From: Gracilaria domingensis
Lineage: Eukaryota; Rhodophyta; Florideophyceae; Gracilariales; Gracilariaceae
Reading direction: 5' to 3'
Assembly (NCBI GenBank): GCA_022539475.1
Contig: VCMS01000204.1
Span: 176,461 to 235,229 of the forward strand
Length of the DNA stretch: 58,769 bases
A program made the position numbers and the translations under genes. Below the pieces are notes generated by a model. The model was not told where the DNA came from. It did not search any database and saw only the letters and a list, made by a program, of their open reading frames with translations. Of the stretch, positions 40,601-50,200 are shown one piece after another (positions within the stretch are counted from its first letter, which is position 1; every line of letters starts with the position of its first letter).

Positions 40601-42417
40601 GTGCGTTGGTGACGCCGCTTGCGTCCACTGCGGAAAGTGATGAAGTAATTCCGGATGACATGCAGCTGGTGACCTCATCTTTGGCTATGAGCCTTCCGAG
40701 CGTTACAGACACGGCAGAATTCAAGACCGAGAACTCGCCAGAGCCGCGTGAAGTGGACGTGGACGATTCATCTGTACCGCAGTCCGGGACCCCTGAGATG
40801 ACGGCAACAGTGCGTGCCATGGAGGCATCCCCCTCCGTTACGTCCGACGCATCTCCTCCGGAAGCCAGCCCAATGGTTACACCGCGTGCTATTGAGTTGT
40901 CCATCTCCAACTCAGTGACTCCGAGCGTCACACCATCTGGCGTCAAATCATCTGCTGCTGCGAGCAGCTCCTCTGAGGCTCCTAGTCTTGGCTTGACTAC
41001 ACCATCGCTATCAGTGTCGGCCATACCTCGGATGACATCCACTTCCGCATCTCCTGAGATCACGTCGTTCCCGAGTTTCATCTCTGCTCCCCCATTACCA
41101 AGTGTGTTGGTGACGCCGCTTGCGACAAGTCCAAGCAATTCTGAACTACCGGATGACACGCAGTCATCGACTGTATCATTCGATGTGGATCCCTTGTCGA
41201 CGGAGATCTTGGAGCCGGATGACACATCCTCGTCAGAAACGGATGAACTTCAGCCAGAGGACCCGCGTTTTACGGCTTCGTTTGATTCGGATGTTACACC
41301 GGCAAAGACTTCAGCGGCCACATCTGACTTGATTTCTCCCGAAGCGAGTCAGAGCGTCACTCCGCGCCCCTCCCCGTCTCGGAACACAAGAACTTCTGGT
41401 CTCATCTCGACGACGGCACCAAGGAGTTCGATCGTGACGCCAATGCCGACAATAGAAATCGGTTCCATAGCGGATGTGCTCGCAAGCATGCCAGGAAACG
41501 ACGGACGTGGGGAAGTCAGTGCTTCTCTCAGCTCTTCTCTCAACGCTCCTCTGAATGCCTTAAGTCCCGAAGCGACCCCAGTATCCGCTCTGCTTCTTTT
41601 GTCACCGACTATAACTCCGGAGGTCGCATGGCCTGAGAGGCCTGAAACTTCGGTAATGGTGACCGTGAGCCCATCGAACTTGTTGCCCACGCCGACTTCT
41701 GAATTTTCGGGAGAGCCCACACCTACGGTTGTTGCAAGTGTCATGCTTTGGACGCCGTCACCGGATCCGAATATGGTAAATCCATGTTCAAATCTGCCAG
41801 TGGTTGTACCCGACTCTTCTCTGTTGGCGCAGACGGCAAACTTTCAGAGAGTACGGCTAAGGCTTCAAGTGGCTGGGCCAAACATGATGAGTACCTGCCA
41901 GTTGAAGGATGACATTGTACAGAGGTTCGTCAACCTCAGCGCCATGAGCACGTTGTCAAACGCTCATCTTTGGTTCATCACATCCGTCGAGGATGGGCCG
42001 GCCGTGTTTACAAATGGATCAACTCTGGTGGTTGTTGAGGAGGAAGTGGATGTGATGGAATCTACAGCTCCACAGCACTCTGCGGATCCTGAGGATATGG
42101 AGGAGGTATTCCCGGGGTCGGTAGTGATTGGTGTGACTGCCTTCATGAGCCCGTTTTCCGTAGAGTTGATGCAAGCGGCGTATATACAGTACGTGCGCTC
42201 GCAGAACATCGTACGGGCCCTGAGGCAGAAGGGTTTTGACGAAATACATTGGACTGGGATAGCTGCAGAACCGGTGGTGGTGGACAAGCGAAAGGCGCCG
42301 ATGGTTGAAGTTAGCAGCGGCGTCTCAGGGGGGTACATTGCAGGCATTGCCTTCGGTACTCTCTTGATCGTTGGCGCCGCTGTGCTGATAGTGGCGGAAA
42401 CAGGTCGACCTACGTAG
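37564..42417 (+). CDS. Giant mucin-like membrane glycoprotein, stalk and transmembrane part
   Basis: 1,617 open codons without a natural start (first codon GTG inside a repeat), so this is the continuation of the gene beginning at 34911. Residues about 20-870 hold about eleven diverged units of roughly 75 aa with a core like TMVLFTSATPTLSPSAS and SDAMEVISEAP. A further S/T/P-rich stalk runs to about 1,390. A C-terminal globular domain follows (about 1,400-1,580; it includes VRLRLQVAGPNMMSTCQLKD). Then comes one membrane segment (GGYIAGIAFGTLLIVGAAVL) and a tail of about 10 residues. The whole predicts a heavily O-glycosylated type I surface protein of about 2,500 aa, for cell wall, adhesion or sexual recognition (inferred). 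Large - strand ORFs opposite it are composition shadows. Confidence 0.85.
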   Translation: MSTRPSVSSSETTSSTASVGVSVGPSASLSVSLRSISAVPSVSASVGASISALGSARLPTAPNAGSPGVPSTSATVVLLSSATPTPSASASTREFVAPSNIMEMVSDAPSTSTSLSLSGIPFAISVTPSISLGAIIQTPSASRLPIVSASAPAVLLISSTPTTSPSGSKMDMASPSDATEIISDAPMSSAAFAPFSSPSDGTEASSAAPNVEMSTSPSVSLLADLESISATTSSSLAPSFVVSMSPSGSPESIPIVPNASQPAIPVASVTMVLFTSATPTLSPSASMPDLVAPFSTVEFVSDAPTSSETVFSSTSPMDERIVSSPLQSIDISTNPSVDSVDTFGNMSASPIVSLEMSASTIPSGSSEGTSITPSPSQPAIQSALATMVLFVSSSPTPSPLVLSTKFAASDVLEMVSEAPAVSILPSETPVVTPASMSDSLDTGNPTPSASRLLLPGTSATSLPSPSPSTRELMAPSDAMEVISEAPSATALFSEIPFVSSGIPSDSVEMSTLTPSASTLVSPAPASTVVLISFSPVPSPLSSRTELTVAAPSNAMDIIPEEPSDATVTPFLFSVSPVDETDVPSSVQSAEISMSPFMNTFTPSASQLSIAVTPSTMDLTASSLPTPSLSPSVSKRDLVMPSDVMETTSEAPRTTVVSSETPSGSSLNLMDSLETDTADPSTSERPIPVASDQMVPLVSSTPTLSLSPSASKRDLVVPSNAMDTTPEVPGTIALPSEIALMSSPKLLDELDIDSPAPTAGRLPVPFVSSTPTLSLSSSESETQVVVPSSTMEMMSEALRTSVSPLETPLMPSANLMDVLDTRSPAPSVSRIPVPGASATFVPLVSSTPTLSPSGSKTVLVVPSEDAEPIEGKPTSTLGTPVSSEMPVPMISFAPMPSPEPLESPGPTTANAPSASEVVSDTPAKESQLPITATLPAQSSLPLSEMAVSSTPIPPSPTYASDSEDIPAATLSLAPAGPSRARPMLSVSNVLATPSFSPSHGTLSPSFIPATPVASALVTPLASTAESDEVIPDDMQLVTSSLAMSLPSVTDTAEFKTENSPEPREVDVDDSSVPQSGTPEMTATVRAMEASPSVTSDASPPEASPMVTPRAIELSISNSVTPSVTPSGVKSSAAASSSSEAPSLGLTTPSLSVSAIPRMTSTSASPEITSFPSFISAPPLPSVLVTPLATSPSNSELPDDTQSSTVSFDVDPLSTEILEPDDTSSSETDELQPEDPRFTASFDSDVTPAKTSAATSDLISPEASQSVTPRPSPSRNTRTSGLISTTAPRSSIVTPMPTIEIGSIADVLASMPGNDGRGEVSASLSSSLNAPLNALSPEATPVSALLLLSPTITPEVAWPERPETSVMVTVSPSNLLPTPTSEFSGEPTPTVVASVMLWTPSPDPNMVNPCSNLPVVVPDSSLLAQTANFQRVRLRLQVAGPNMMSTCQLKDDIVQRFVNLSAMSTLSNAHLWFITSVEDGPAVFTNGSTLVVVEEEVDVMESTAPQHSADPEDMEEVFPGSVVIGVTAFMSPFSVELMQAAYIQYVRSQNIVRALRQKGFDEIHWTGIAAEPVVVDKRKAPMVEVSSGVSGGYIAGIAFGTLLIVGAAVLIVAETGRPT

Positions 42418-43923
42418 TATAGAGTGTTTGGATAAACGACCACACTAACTGATATTGGCAAACATCTGTGTCCTGTTTTTTTTGTACAATCCTGTTGAGC
42501 GACAAACAGGAAACAGATAACAAAAAGACAAATCAAGTACTTGAAACCTGGCTGCGTTACGGTTCCGTACGACGTTCTCACAATCTGGCTGCGTCGCGCT
42601 TGCCAAAGGGAAACGGAAACAGCAACAAGAAAGAAGAAGGAATCAGAGCCCGGCTGCGACGCGGCTTCCGAAGCGAAAACAAGACGATGTAATCAGAGCC
42701 TGGCTGCGACGCGGTTCCCAGAGCGTGAAGCTGCGGACAACGACGTTGGTCAGAGCTAGAGACTTCGCCAACAATCGTGCCTACATTGCTCTTCGCTCCG
42801 TTCTAGCCTCCGCTGATTGCTCTGCAACAGAGACAGCGGAGACAGCCGCCCGTCAACCTTCTACTCTCTTTTATCTGGCACTCTCGTTCTGCTCAACGGC
42901 GATCTTTATTTCTGGGAAAGGAGACACAGAGCGAGCAACTGCTCATGAGGCTCTGCTGCACCGTACGGTCCCTACCGTACGCGTTCAGCCCGTCCTATCA
43001 GGACAAAGCTGCTCCAAGGGCGGGAGTGGAGGGTGAAGGAGCGAGGACGGCAGCGGCCGGCCGAAGACCGAACAACGGCAGCGGCCACGTTGGGCGCAAA
43101 ACGAAACTTTCCTCCGCCTAATTCTTCCCATTGAAAGATTCTCCTGAGACTTTCTCATCAAACTTTTCAAAGTTTGAAAGACTTTAGACACGTGTAACCG
43201 ACTACGTCTCTCTCTTTGTGAATATGAATAGACCATATGACGAAAGACGGCTCAGGACCGTATGTGGGGCCTTGCCGACTTTCAGAATCGCTGACCATGA
43301 CGCTTTCAGCATCAGCAGCCGTTCTTACTCAAAACATGAACTGTTGTCAGCTTGCACTCTCGAGCACATGTACGTGTACTGTCCAAAAATGGTTCGCGGT
43401 TTACACGTACTCGCCCCCCTCTTTCATCAGTAAGCTCCTTTTGAATTTGGAATACGCCATAACCACGGCGCTGTATCCCTAAAACAAACTTACCAATATA
43501 TTCTCCTCCTTGCGTTCCTCCAGATTTTGCCACTGGCTTGACACACATACGCGCCCGTCCAAACCAAGTGCAGGAGAACGAGATCCATTTACGCTGCTTT
43601 TGCTTTGCAACCACAAACGCCTACCTCACAAGCCAAGCCTGGCAATCGTTTGAGTTTTGATCGCTCATATGCGCAAACGCCAACTTTTCCACTCTGTCTG
43701 GGTTAATAGAGGTGTAGCTTCCGCAGCACAAGCGCTCGCTTTTCTTCGAACAATCGATCAACCTAAGCTGGCTTGTGCAACATTTGTAGCGGCGCTTTCG
43801 GATTCGACTTGCACAGACCCTTTCCTTGAGTACTAAAAGTTGGCTGCCCTGAATCTGACAATTTTTCACCTTTGCGGAAGCTCAAATCTTTCTCTTCGTT
43901 TGGATTTGTGTCCATCGAGGCAG
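42418..43923. other. Intergenic region with short tandem motif
   Basis: At 42548-42720 the motif CTGGCTGCG-N-CGCGGTTCC recurs four times (starts near 42548, 42585, 42649 and 42699) in a GC-rich context. Otherwise there are only short frames without motifs. The promoter of the hAT gene should lie before 43924. Confidence 0.5.
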
Positions 43924-44165
43924 ATGTCAGAGAACATTTCTCCGGCACATACGGCGACAAACCGCAGCAGCTCTGGACCGGCTTCAAGCGGTCAACAGCG
44001 AACGAAACTCAAAAAATGGTGGGTAGAAGAACTGTTCGAACTGCAGCTTTGCGACGATGTGAGCGATGAGAATACTCATCCGAGGTATTTTATGACATGT
44101 AAGTCGTGTTCCTGGCAGAGTAGAAGTAAGACAACGAATGCGTCACGACTTGGCGAGCATGCAGT
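43924..44165 (+). pseudogene. hAT-type transposase, 5' part (BED-like zinc finger, interrupted)
   Basis: Starts ATG at 43924 (MSENISPAHTATNRSS). Residues about 35-80 carry LKKWWVEELFELQL and then TCKSCSWQSRSKTTNASRLG-EHAV. The first zinc-ligand pair C-x2-C and the His are here. The frame is broken at 44165 by the LTR of element C. The second Cys (in VKCPNG) lies beyond the element at 55940, so the insertion sits between ligands of the finger. Confidence 0.8.
44161..44165. repeat. Target-site duplication of element C (left)
   Basis: GCAGT before the LTR. The right copy at 55932-55937 reads GCCAGT, one extra C in noisy sequence. The hAT frame reads through when one copy is kept. Confidence 0.75.
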
Positions 44166-45022
44166 TGTAGAGCAAAACGCCCTTTGTGGGGATGCACCGA
44201 GGTGCTTTTCATAGTTTGTTGATCCGTTACCGGCTTCGACACCTCAGGTTATGAGAGGCTACTGGGGTAGTGCCCCTATTTTGGGGTATGCCTAGGAAGG
44301 GTAGTATTTCTGCACACGTGTGCCAAGTTGGCCCGATAGCGGGTGCGCCGTGGCAAGCCTGCCACGGTTGCACACCTGTAATGTATTGGCCGGCAGCGCC
44401 GGACAGTTAGATATTTTAATTGATATTTTCAAGTGCCGTATATAAGTGGCGGCACTTGCCGCCACTGTACGGGAAGTAAACCTCAACGAGGCCTTTGGCT
44501 CTGATCTTCTTGCCGCTTGCGCACGGTCACCAGCCCCATCCTGGGGAATACCGCCGCAATTCCGGGCTGATCAACCAACCTCCGTCCCTGAGGAGTACTA
44601 ATCCGTCGTCACGGCACTTTTCTTATCTATTTTATTGTTGTCATTTCCGTCTTACGGCTTTCGCTACTCTGCCCTACATTGTAGGTTTGTTTTATTTGTC
44701 TCGGGAGTTTTCCCGCTTATCGCGAGTCAGTGCTCCGCAGTGCGGCTCGTTTGTTGATCTTTTGTCGTCCCATACCGTTGGGCTGGATACCCCCACTCGC
44801 TGTGGCTCGCCGGAACCATCCGGATACCTACGCCGATTCTACCCCTTCTACCTCCGACTGCACGCCCAGATCGGGGCCACCCGGATTTACACCCGGCTCG
44901 TGTTGGCCCTATCGGAGGGTTCTGCCGCTCGACTGCCCTTCACAGGGAGCAGGGCCTGAACACCCTGAGGTGCTCGTCCGCGACGCGGCTTGTTGTTTTC
45001 CCGTCGAGGGTGTTGCACCACA
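44166..45022 (+). repeat. 5' LTR of element C (857 bp)
   Basis: TGTAGAGC...CACCACA. TATA box 44439-44446 and following hairpin 44446-44465. The U3 stem at 44344-44372 has different outer arms from that of B and D. Confidence 0.97.
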
Positions 45023-45025
45023 AAC

Positions 45026-45043
45026 TGGTCTCCCGACCTAGAA
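45026..45043 (+). promoter_or_regulatory. Primer binding site of element C
   Basis: TGGTCTCCCGACCTAGAA starts 3 nt after the LTR. It is complementary to a tRNA 3' end with CCA; the following TCGG extends plausibly into a T-loop. The same site occurs in element D at 58367. It is not the usual initiator-Met site (TGGTATCAGAGC). The tRNA is not identified. Confidence 0.75.
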
Positions 45044-45056
45044 TCGGCTTAATTGG

Positions 45057-45180
45057 CCAACGTTCGTTGGAGTTGGTTCGTTTGTTTGGAGCCCAGATAG
45101 CTGGGAATATCCGTTCTTACGGTTCTCTCATTGTCCGTTTTCGGAAGTTGTTTTGGTTGCCCATTGGCCGACTGTGTCGG
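45057..45180 (+). repeat. Leader hairpin array of element C
   Basis: Five perfect short stems: CCAACG-TT-CGTTGG 45057-45070, CCCAG-ATAG-CTGGG 45092-45105, CCGT-TCTT-ACGG 45111-45122, CCG-TTTT-CGG 45135-45144 and CCGA-CTGTG-TCGG 45168-45180. All lie between the primer site and the gag ATG; packaging or translational control is conceivable. Confidence 0.85.
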
Positions 45181-45186
45181 TGAACG

Positions 45187-47196
45187 ATGTCGTCCCGTCG
45201 CAGGAGTGGCGCGCCACGTGCCGCTTCTGTGCCCGGTTCGTCCGGCTTGCCGGCAAGTTTGCCTCCGTTGCCGAAGGACGCACTGGAGGTCCCAGGCAAT
45301 GGCGACCCGAAACCGGCTTCCCGGGGCCGCCGTTCTGATAACGGGACCCCACCCACTCGTGGGCCAACTGAAACCGCACCTGCGGCTGATGCCGCCGCAG
45401 CGGTTGACGTTATGTCGTCGCGGTCCGACGAGTATACCCTCCGTGAATTAGAGGCTCAGTTTCGCATCCTGCAGAACTCCCAAGTGGGCCTCATCCGGGA
45501 CATTACGAAACTCCGGCAACGGCTCGATGAAGCCGGTGTCCGGGATGTTTCGAGCGACGTCCGTGTTTTACGGTCTGATGTCAACCAGATTATGGAACAC
45601 CGACAGGTGTCGGCTGGTCTGCACGAGCAGGCTGCCGCACGCCTGGACCGCCTGGCTACCCGTCTGGAGACGGTCGAGCAAATCATCGTATCTGATGCTG
45701 TTGCGCCGGGAGCCCCGGTTTCTGAGGGTTCTCAGCACTCGCGCCGTTCCCGGGATCGTCCGGCAAAGAAGAAGGTCAAGGTTGAGTCTGACTCGTCTTC
45801 TTCATCCTCTTCTGATGAGGAGGGCCCCAAAAAGGGATCGTCTACCGACTCTTCGGACAGCGCGGAAGAGCGCTCTCGCTATCGTGCATCCCGTTCGCGG
45901 GCTACTGAAGCCACTTCTGGCGTTGCACGAGGCCGTACGAAAGGACGGAGACACCTCGGATTGAAGGAGTTGAAGCCGACAAACTTACTGTATCGGAAGC
46001 TACTATCTTACCGATATTATCGGCTTGATGACACGACGCCACAGAGGACCCCACGTGGGACTGGCAAAGTGCGAAATCATCTCCGACAAATGGAGCTCAC
46101 GTTAAAGCCCCACAAGTTCTCTGGGGAAGATCCAATTCTTGTCTTGGATTTTCTTAGCCGCTTCGTAGCGGAAGCCGATGTACTTCGGATGAGTGAGGCA
46201 CAGGCCTACATCGCGCTGCCGTACTTTTTGACGGGTGTAGCCGAAGATCAATTCAATTCGGTTCGTGGGTCGTCTCGCGCCTCCGAAGGAGGAGTTACGT
46301 GCTGGCCGGAAGCGGTACAATATCTCCTGCGCTCTTACGCGACAGGCAATGCGATACAAGGTGCCATACTCGCGCTACGAGACACGAAGCAAGGAGCCGA
46401 AGAGTCGGAAACCGTTTATTCGACCCGCCTCAATAAGGCTTTCCACAGATGTGGCAACGTGTTCTCCGCAGCCGAGCGGTGTACGATGTTTGTTGATGGA
46501 CTGGACCGATCAATTCGGACGTTGGTAGCCCATTATCGGGAGAACAAACGCCGGATTACCTATCTGGAACTCGTTCAATTTGCCCAAGCGGAGGGAGATG
46601 CAGCTCGAGCACGCACTGGTATCAAGGCGCGCACGCGCCGACTCCTTCATGTAGAAGGCCGAGACTCCTCACTGCCTCACTCGCGAGGTTCTGTTCAAGG
46701 GGGTTATGATAACCTGCACCTGTTACAGGACGATGGTTCAATGCCGAGTTCGGAATTGCCGTCGACGACGGAGCAGTCTACAGTGGACGGAGACCCCGCT
46801 CTGTACGCCGGACGTCAAGTCCCGGCATTGCCCGTGCCGCACTCTGGCGGATATCGAAGCCAACGCCCTGGATGGAGGGACCCGTATCCTCCTCGACAGG
46901 AGCGCCGGCCACCCAACGCGGATCTTCTTCGTCACCTTATTTGTCATACCTGTTACAGGCCAGGGCACATCGCTCCGAATTGCTTAATGCCCATACGGGA
47001 TATGGCGAAGATAGTGCCTCAGTATGAGTCGTTGACGCCCGCCGAGCGGGAACGTGTTCCCGACAAGTCGTACCTTCGTGCGAAGGCGGAGACTCAGCCT
47101 GGAAACCAGGAAACGGTGCCATCGAATGGTGGAACTGTAGCCGCCCCTGCGGAATCGCAACCTCCGCAGATTGGCGGCGACGCTCAGAAAAACTGA
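45187..47196 (+). CDS. gag: Gag polyprotein of element C
   Basis: 669 codons from the ATG at 45187. The N-terminus is basic (MSSRRRSGAPR). A long coiled coil is at about residues 84-180 (LRELEAQFRILQNSQVGLIR). A Ser/acidic stretch is at about 200-225, and the retrotransposon gag (capsid-like) domain at about 305-495 (PHKFSGEDPILVLDFLSRFV). A CCHC zinc knuckle lies at about 585-598 (C-HT-C-YRPG-H-IAPN-C). Gag forms the cytoplasmic particle and binds element RNA through the knuckle. It ends AAA AAC TGA next to a probable frameshift site. The coiled coil is an unusual addition. Confidence 0.95.
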   Translation: MSSRRRSGAPRAASVPGSSGLPASLPPLPKDALEVPGNGDPKPASRGRRSDNGTPPTRGPTETAPAADAAAAVDVMSSRSDEYTLRELEAQFRILQNSQVGLIRDITKLRQRLDEAGVRDVSSDVRVLRSDVNQIMEHRQVSAGLHEQAAARLDRLATRLETVEQIIVSDAVAPGAPVSEGSQHSRRSRDRPAKKKVKVESDSSSSSSSDEEGPKKGSSTDSSDSAEERSRYRASRSRATEATSGVARGRTKGRRHLGLKELKPTNLLYRKLLSYRYYRLDDTTPQRTPRGTGKVRNHLRQMELTLKPHKFSGEDPILVLDFLSRFVAEADVLRMSEAQAYIALPYFLTGVAEDQFNSVRGSSRASEGGVTCWPEAVQYLLRSYATGNAIQGAILALRDTKQGAEESETVYSTRLNKAFHRCGNVFSAAERCTMFVDGLDRSIRTLVAHYRENKRRITYLELVQFAQAEGDAARARTGIKARTRRLLHVEGRDSSLPHSRGSVQGGYDNLHLLQDDGSMPSSELPSTTEQSTVDGDPALYAGRQVPALPVPHSGGYRSQRPGWRDPYPPRQERRPPNADLLRHLICHTCYRPGHIAPNCLMPIRDMAKIVPQYESLTPAERERVPDKSYLRAKAETQPGNQETVPSNGGTVAAPAESQPPQIGGDAQKN

Positions 47197-47268
47197 GCAA
47201 GGGAGCCTCCAGCAATGGAGAGGCGCCCCCAGCGACGGGGTTTAGTGCGCCTGAGGCTGAGAAGCCTC
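47188..47268 (+). promoter_or_regulatory. Probable -1 ribosomal frameshift site between gag and pol
   Basis: G-AAA-AAC is read directly before the gag TGA. The pol frame is -1 relative to gag and is open across this point. Eleven nt downstream a hairpin (GCCTCC...GGAGAGGC, 47205-47224) follows, then a 6-bp stem with a GAGA tetraloop at 47253-47268. The heptamer is imperfect because its first base is G. Confidence 0.55.
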
Positions 47269-50200
47269 GCTCCCCGGTCACAATCCTTTCGAGGAAACTG
47301 GCCACTACAGACGTGGACTCTGAGCACCTTGGTGTCTTGCGTCGCCCGTGGATACGGTCTAAGAACAGCCGGTTCCCGGATAGAGTCCTGGTCATGGCGA
47401 AACGTAACTACAAAGTTTACGCCGACCTGGGTGTTTCCGACCAGTACATGGTTCGGCAGTTGTCCGTGCTCGATACAGGAGCTGGGCCAAATTTCTTGGT
47501 TGAATCAATGATTCCGCCGCACTTGCGGTCTCGCGTTCGTGCGGCGCCGCAGATCGATATAGCGGATGCGAACAATCGGCCACTTTCGACTGTGGGAGTA
47601 ATAGACCTGCTCGTCAGGCTTGGCCGCTACGTGGCGAAGCTCGACTTCTTGGTTTGCAAGCAACTCGCTGCGCCGGTTATCCTCGGCTGCGACTTCTGTG
47701 ACCGCTTCGTCGATGCAATTCGACCGCGGAAGCGAACCATCGAAATGGAAGATGGGACTACTGTACCGATCGTTCGGCGTCCTTTGCGCCGGGCTCTGAA
47801 GAAGCAAGTCCCTTTGCCTGCGGCACAGAAGCCTACAGCCGATGAACGGAAGTCTACAAAGCTCCGAGTAGCTCGGCCCATTTCCATCCCGCCTGAATCA
47901 CAGGTCTGGGTTACTGTGACCTCCCCACAATGTGGCTTACAAACGGTACAACCGTTGCCTGCGTTACAGGAGAAGCATCAGCTTGCCCTCGCTAATGGGA
48001 TTGTTTTCGTCGAACCCGAGAAGCCTTTTCAGGTGCTGGTTGCGAACTTCAGCCGTTTTTCTCAACGGTTGGTTAGGAGCCAAGTTATTGGTTCGTTGCT
48101 TCCGCACCCTGCGGCTATAGTGCCTACTCAGGTTTCTATTGCCGAGGTTCTCGGAATCCTCGAAGCTGAGGAGGGGGAGGCGGAACGGAACAATTCCGAA
48201 ACGACTGGACCGAACAGTTCGTCGGAAGATGCTACGCCGACTTCGTCGGATGCAAATAACCGCAGCCTGTCGAAGGAGGCAATGCCGACCTCGTCGGACA
48301 GTAATGATACGGACCTGAGTGCTGCTGACACGAAGGATAAGGCAGTACAGGAACTGGAGTCTCTGGATCTTGAACATGTCCCAGAGACTCACCGCGATAA
48401 ATTGCGGCACATGCTTGAGGAGTTCACGCCCATGTGGGATGGCACACTGGGTAAGATTGGTATTACCGAACATCGGATTGATTTGCTACCGAATACTCGG
48501 CCCATTTCACAGCACCCTTACAGGGCAGGACCGACAGCTCGGCAGGAGGAGAAAGCTCAAGTTGAGAAGATGCTCCGCGCTGGAGTTATCGAGCCGGCTC
48601 AGTCACCTTGGGCATCGCCGGTGGTGCTCGCGCCCAAAGCTGATGGGTCTTGGCGATTTTGCATCGATTACCGCAAGCTAAACGCGGCTACGGTCAAGGA
48701 TGTGTATCCTATCCCACGAATGGATGAATGCATCGATTCATTGGGCGACGCGAAAGTGTTCACAACCCTAGACGCGAATTGGGGCTATTGGCAAGTTCCC
48801 GTGAGGGCTGAGGATCGTGACAAGACAGCCTTCGTTTGTCATGAAGGATTGTACCGATTCAATCGGATGCCCTTTGGGTTAACGAACGCGCCAGCCACTT
48901 TTCAACGAGCTGTGGATATTTTGCTAGCCCGCTTTAAGTGGAAGACTTGCCTGGTATACCTGGATGACATCATTGTCTACTCCAGCAACCTGGATGAGCA
49001 CTTGACCCACGTACGGGATGTGATGCGAGTCCTACGCGATGCAGGCATTACGCTCAAGCTCAAGAAGTGTGAGTTCTTTACCGAAACCGTCAGGTATCTC
49101 GGCCATGTTATCCGTCCGGGACGGCTTTCGATTGACGAAGTACGCGTGAAATCCCTCAAAGAGGCTAAGCATCCGAGGACGCAGACGGAACTCCGATCTT
49201 TTCTCGGCTTGTGCAATGTGTATCGCCGCTTCATTCCGAACTTTGCGGATATCGCTGCACCTCTGAACGAGCTTCTTCGCAAAGGCCAGCCAGTCGATCT
49301 GGAAGAATTCGACAACCGCAAGGTCGCGGCTTTCTCGTCGCTCGTGGACGCGGTGACATCGCCACCTGTTTTATCCCTGCCTAGGGCTGGTTTGCCATAT
49401 GCAGTAGATACGGATGCGAGCGACTACCAAGTCGGCTGTGCCCTATTCCAGACCACCAATGATGGCGAGCGATTGCCAATTGGGTATTGGTCAAGGAGCC
49501 TCAACGTTCACGAGAGGAATTACTCGGTATCCGAGAAGGAGTGCTTGGCAGTTGTCTGGGCGTTACAAACACTGCGGCCCTATCTTATGGGGACCCGCTT
49601 CATTGTCCATACCGATCATTCGGCATTACGCTGGCTACTCTCTATAGCAGAGCCATCTGGCCGCTTGATGCGGTGGAGACTTCGCTTGTCGGAATTCGAC
49701 TTCGAAATCCGTTACAAGAAAGGACTCCTGAACACTCAGGCTGATGCACTGTCCCGCTTGGAAACAGCGGCTGAAGCTGCGCCAGTCGATGATCTGGAGA
49801 TACCGTGCTTCCTCGTGGAAGACGGCTCGAGCGATGCCGATGAAGAATCGGAAGGATGGGACATCTACGATGCTGTTTTAGCCGTGTCTGACACGCAACC
49901 CGAACCGGGCTCTTTCGTACCGATCAAGCCGGAGGAACTCATCCGGGAGCAGCACACCGACCGTTTTTGTACGGAGATTCGTAGTCGCCTAAACGGTGGA
50001 GCACAGTTGCCTTTCGTCGAGAACGACCAAGGATTTCTAATCCGAACCGTCGGAAACAGGCCACAGATTGTGGTTCCGCACTCACTTCAGTCACGAGTAC
50101 TGCATTTGTCGCACTACGCGAAGTTGTCAGCCCACCCTGGTGGCAGGAAGTTGTACTACACCTTACGGAAGGACTTTTACTGGCCAGCAATGGCTTTCGA

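Noticed and set aside
43312..43869. - strand ORFs at 43312-43614 and 43621-43869
   Set aside because: No recognisable motif and no supporting context; they lie in the probable promoter region of the hAT gene.
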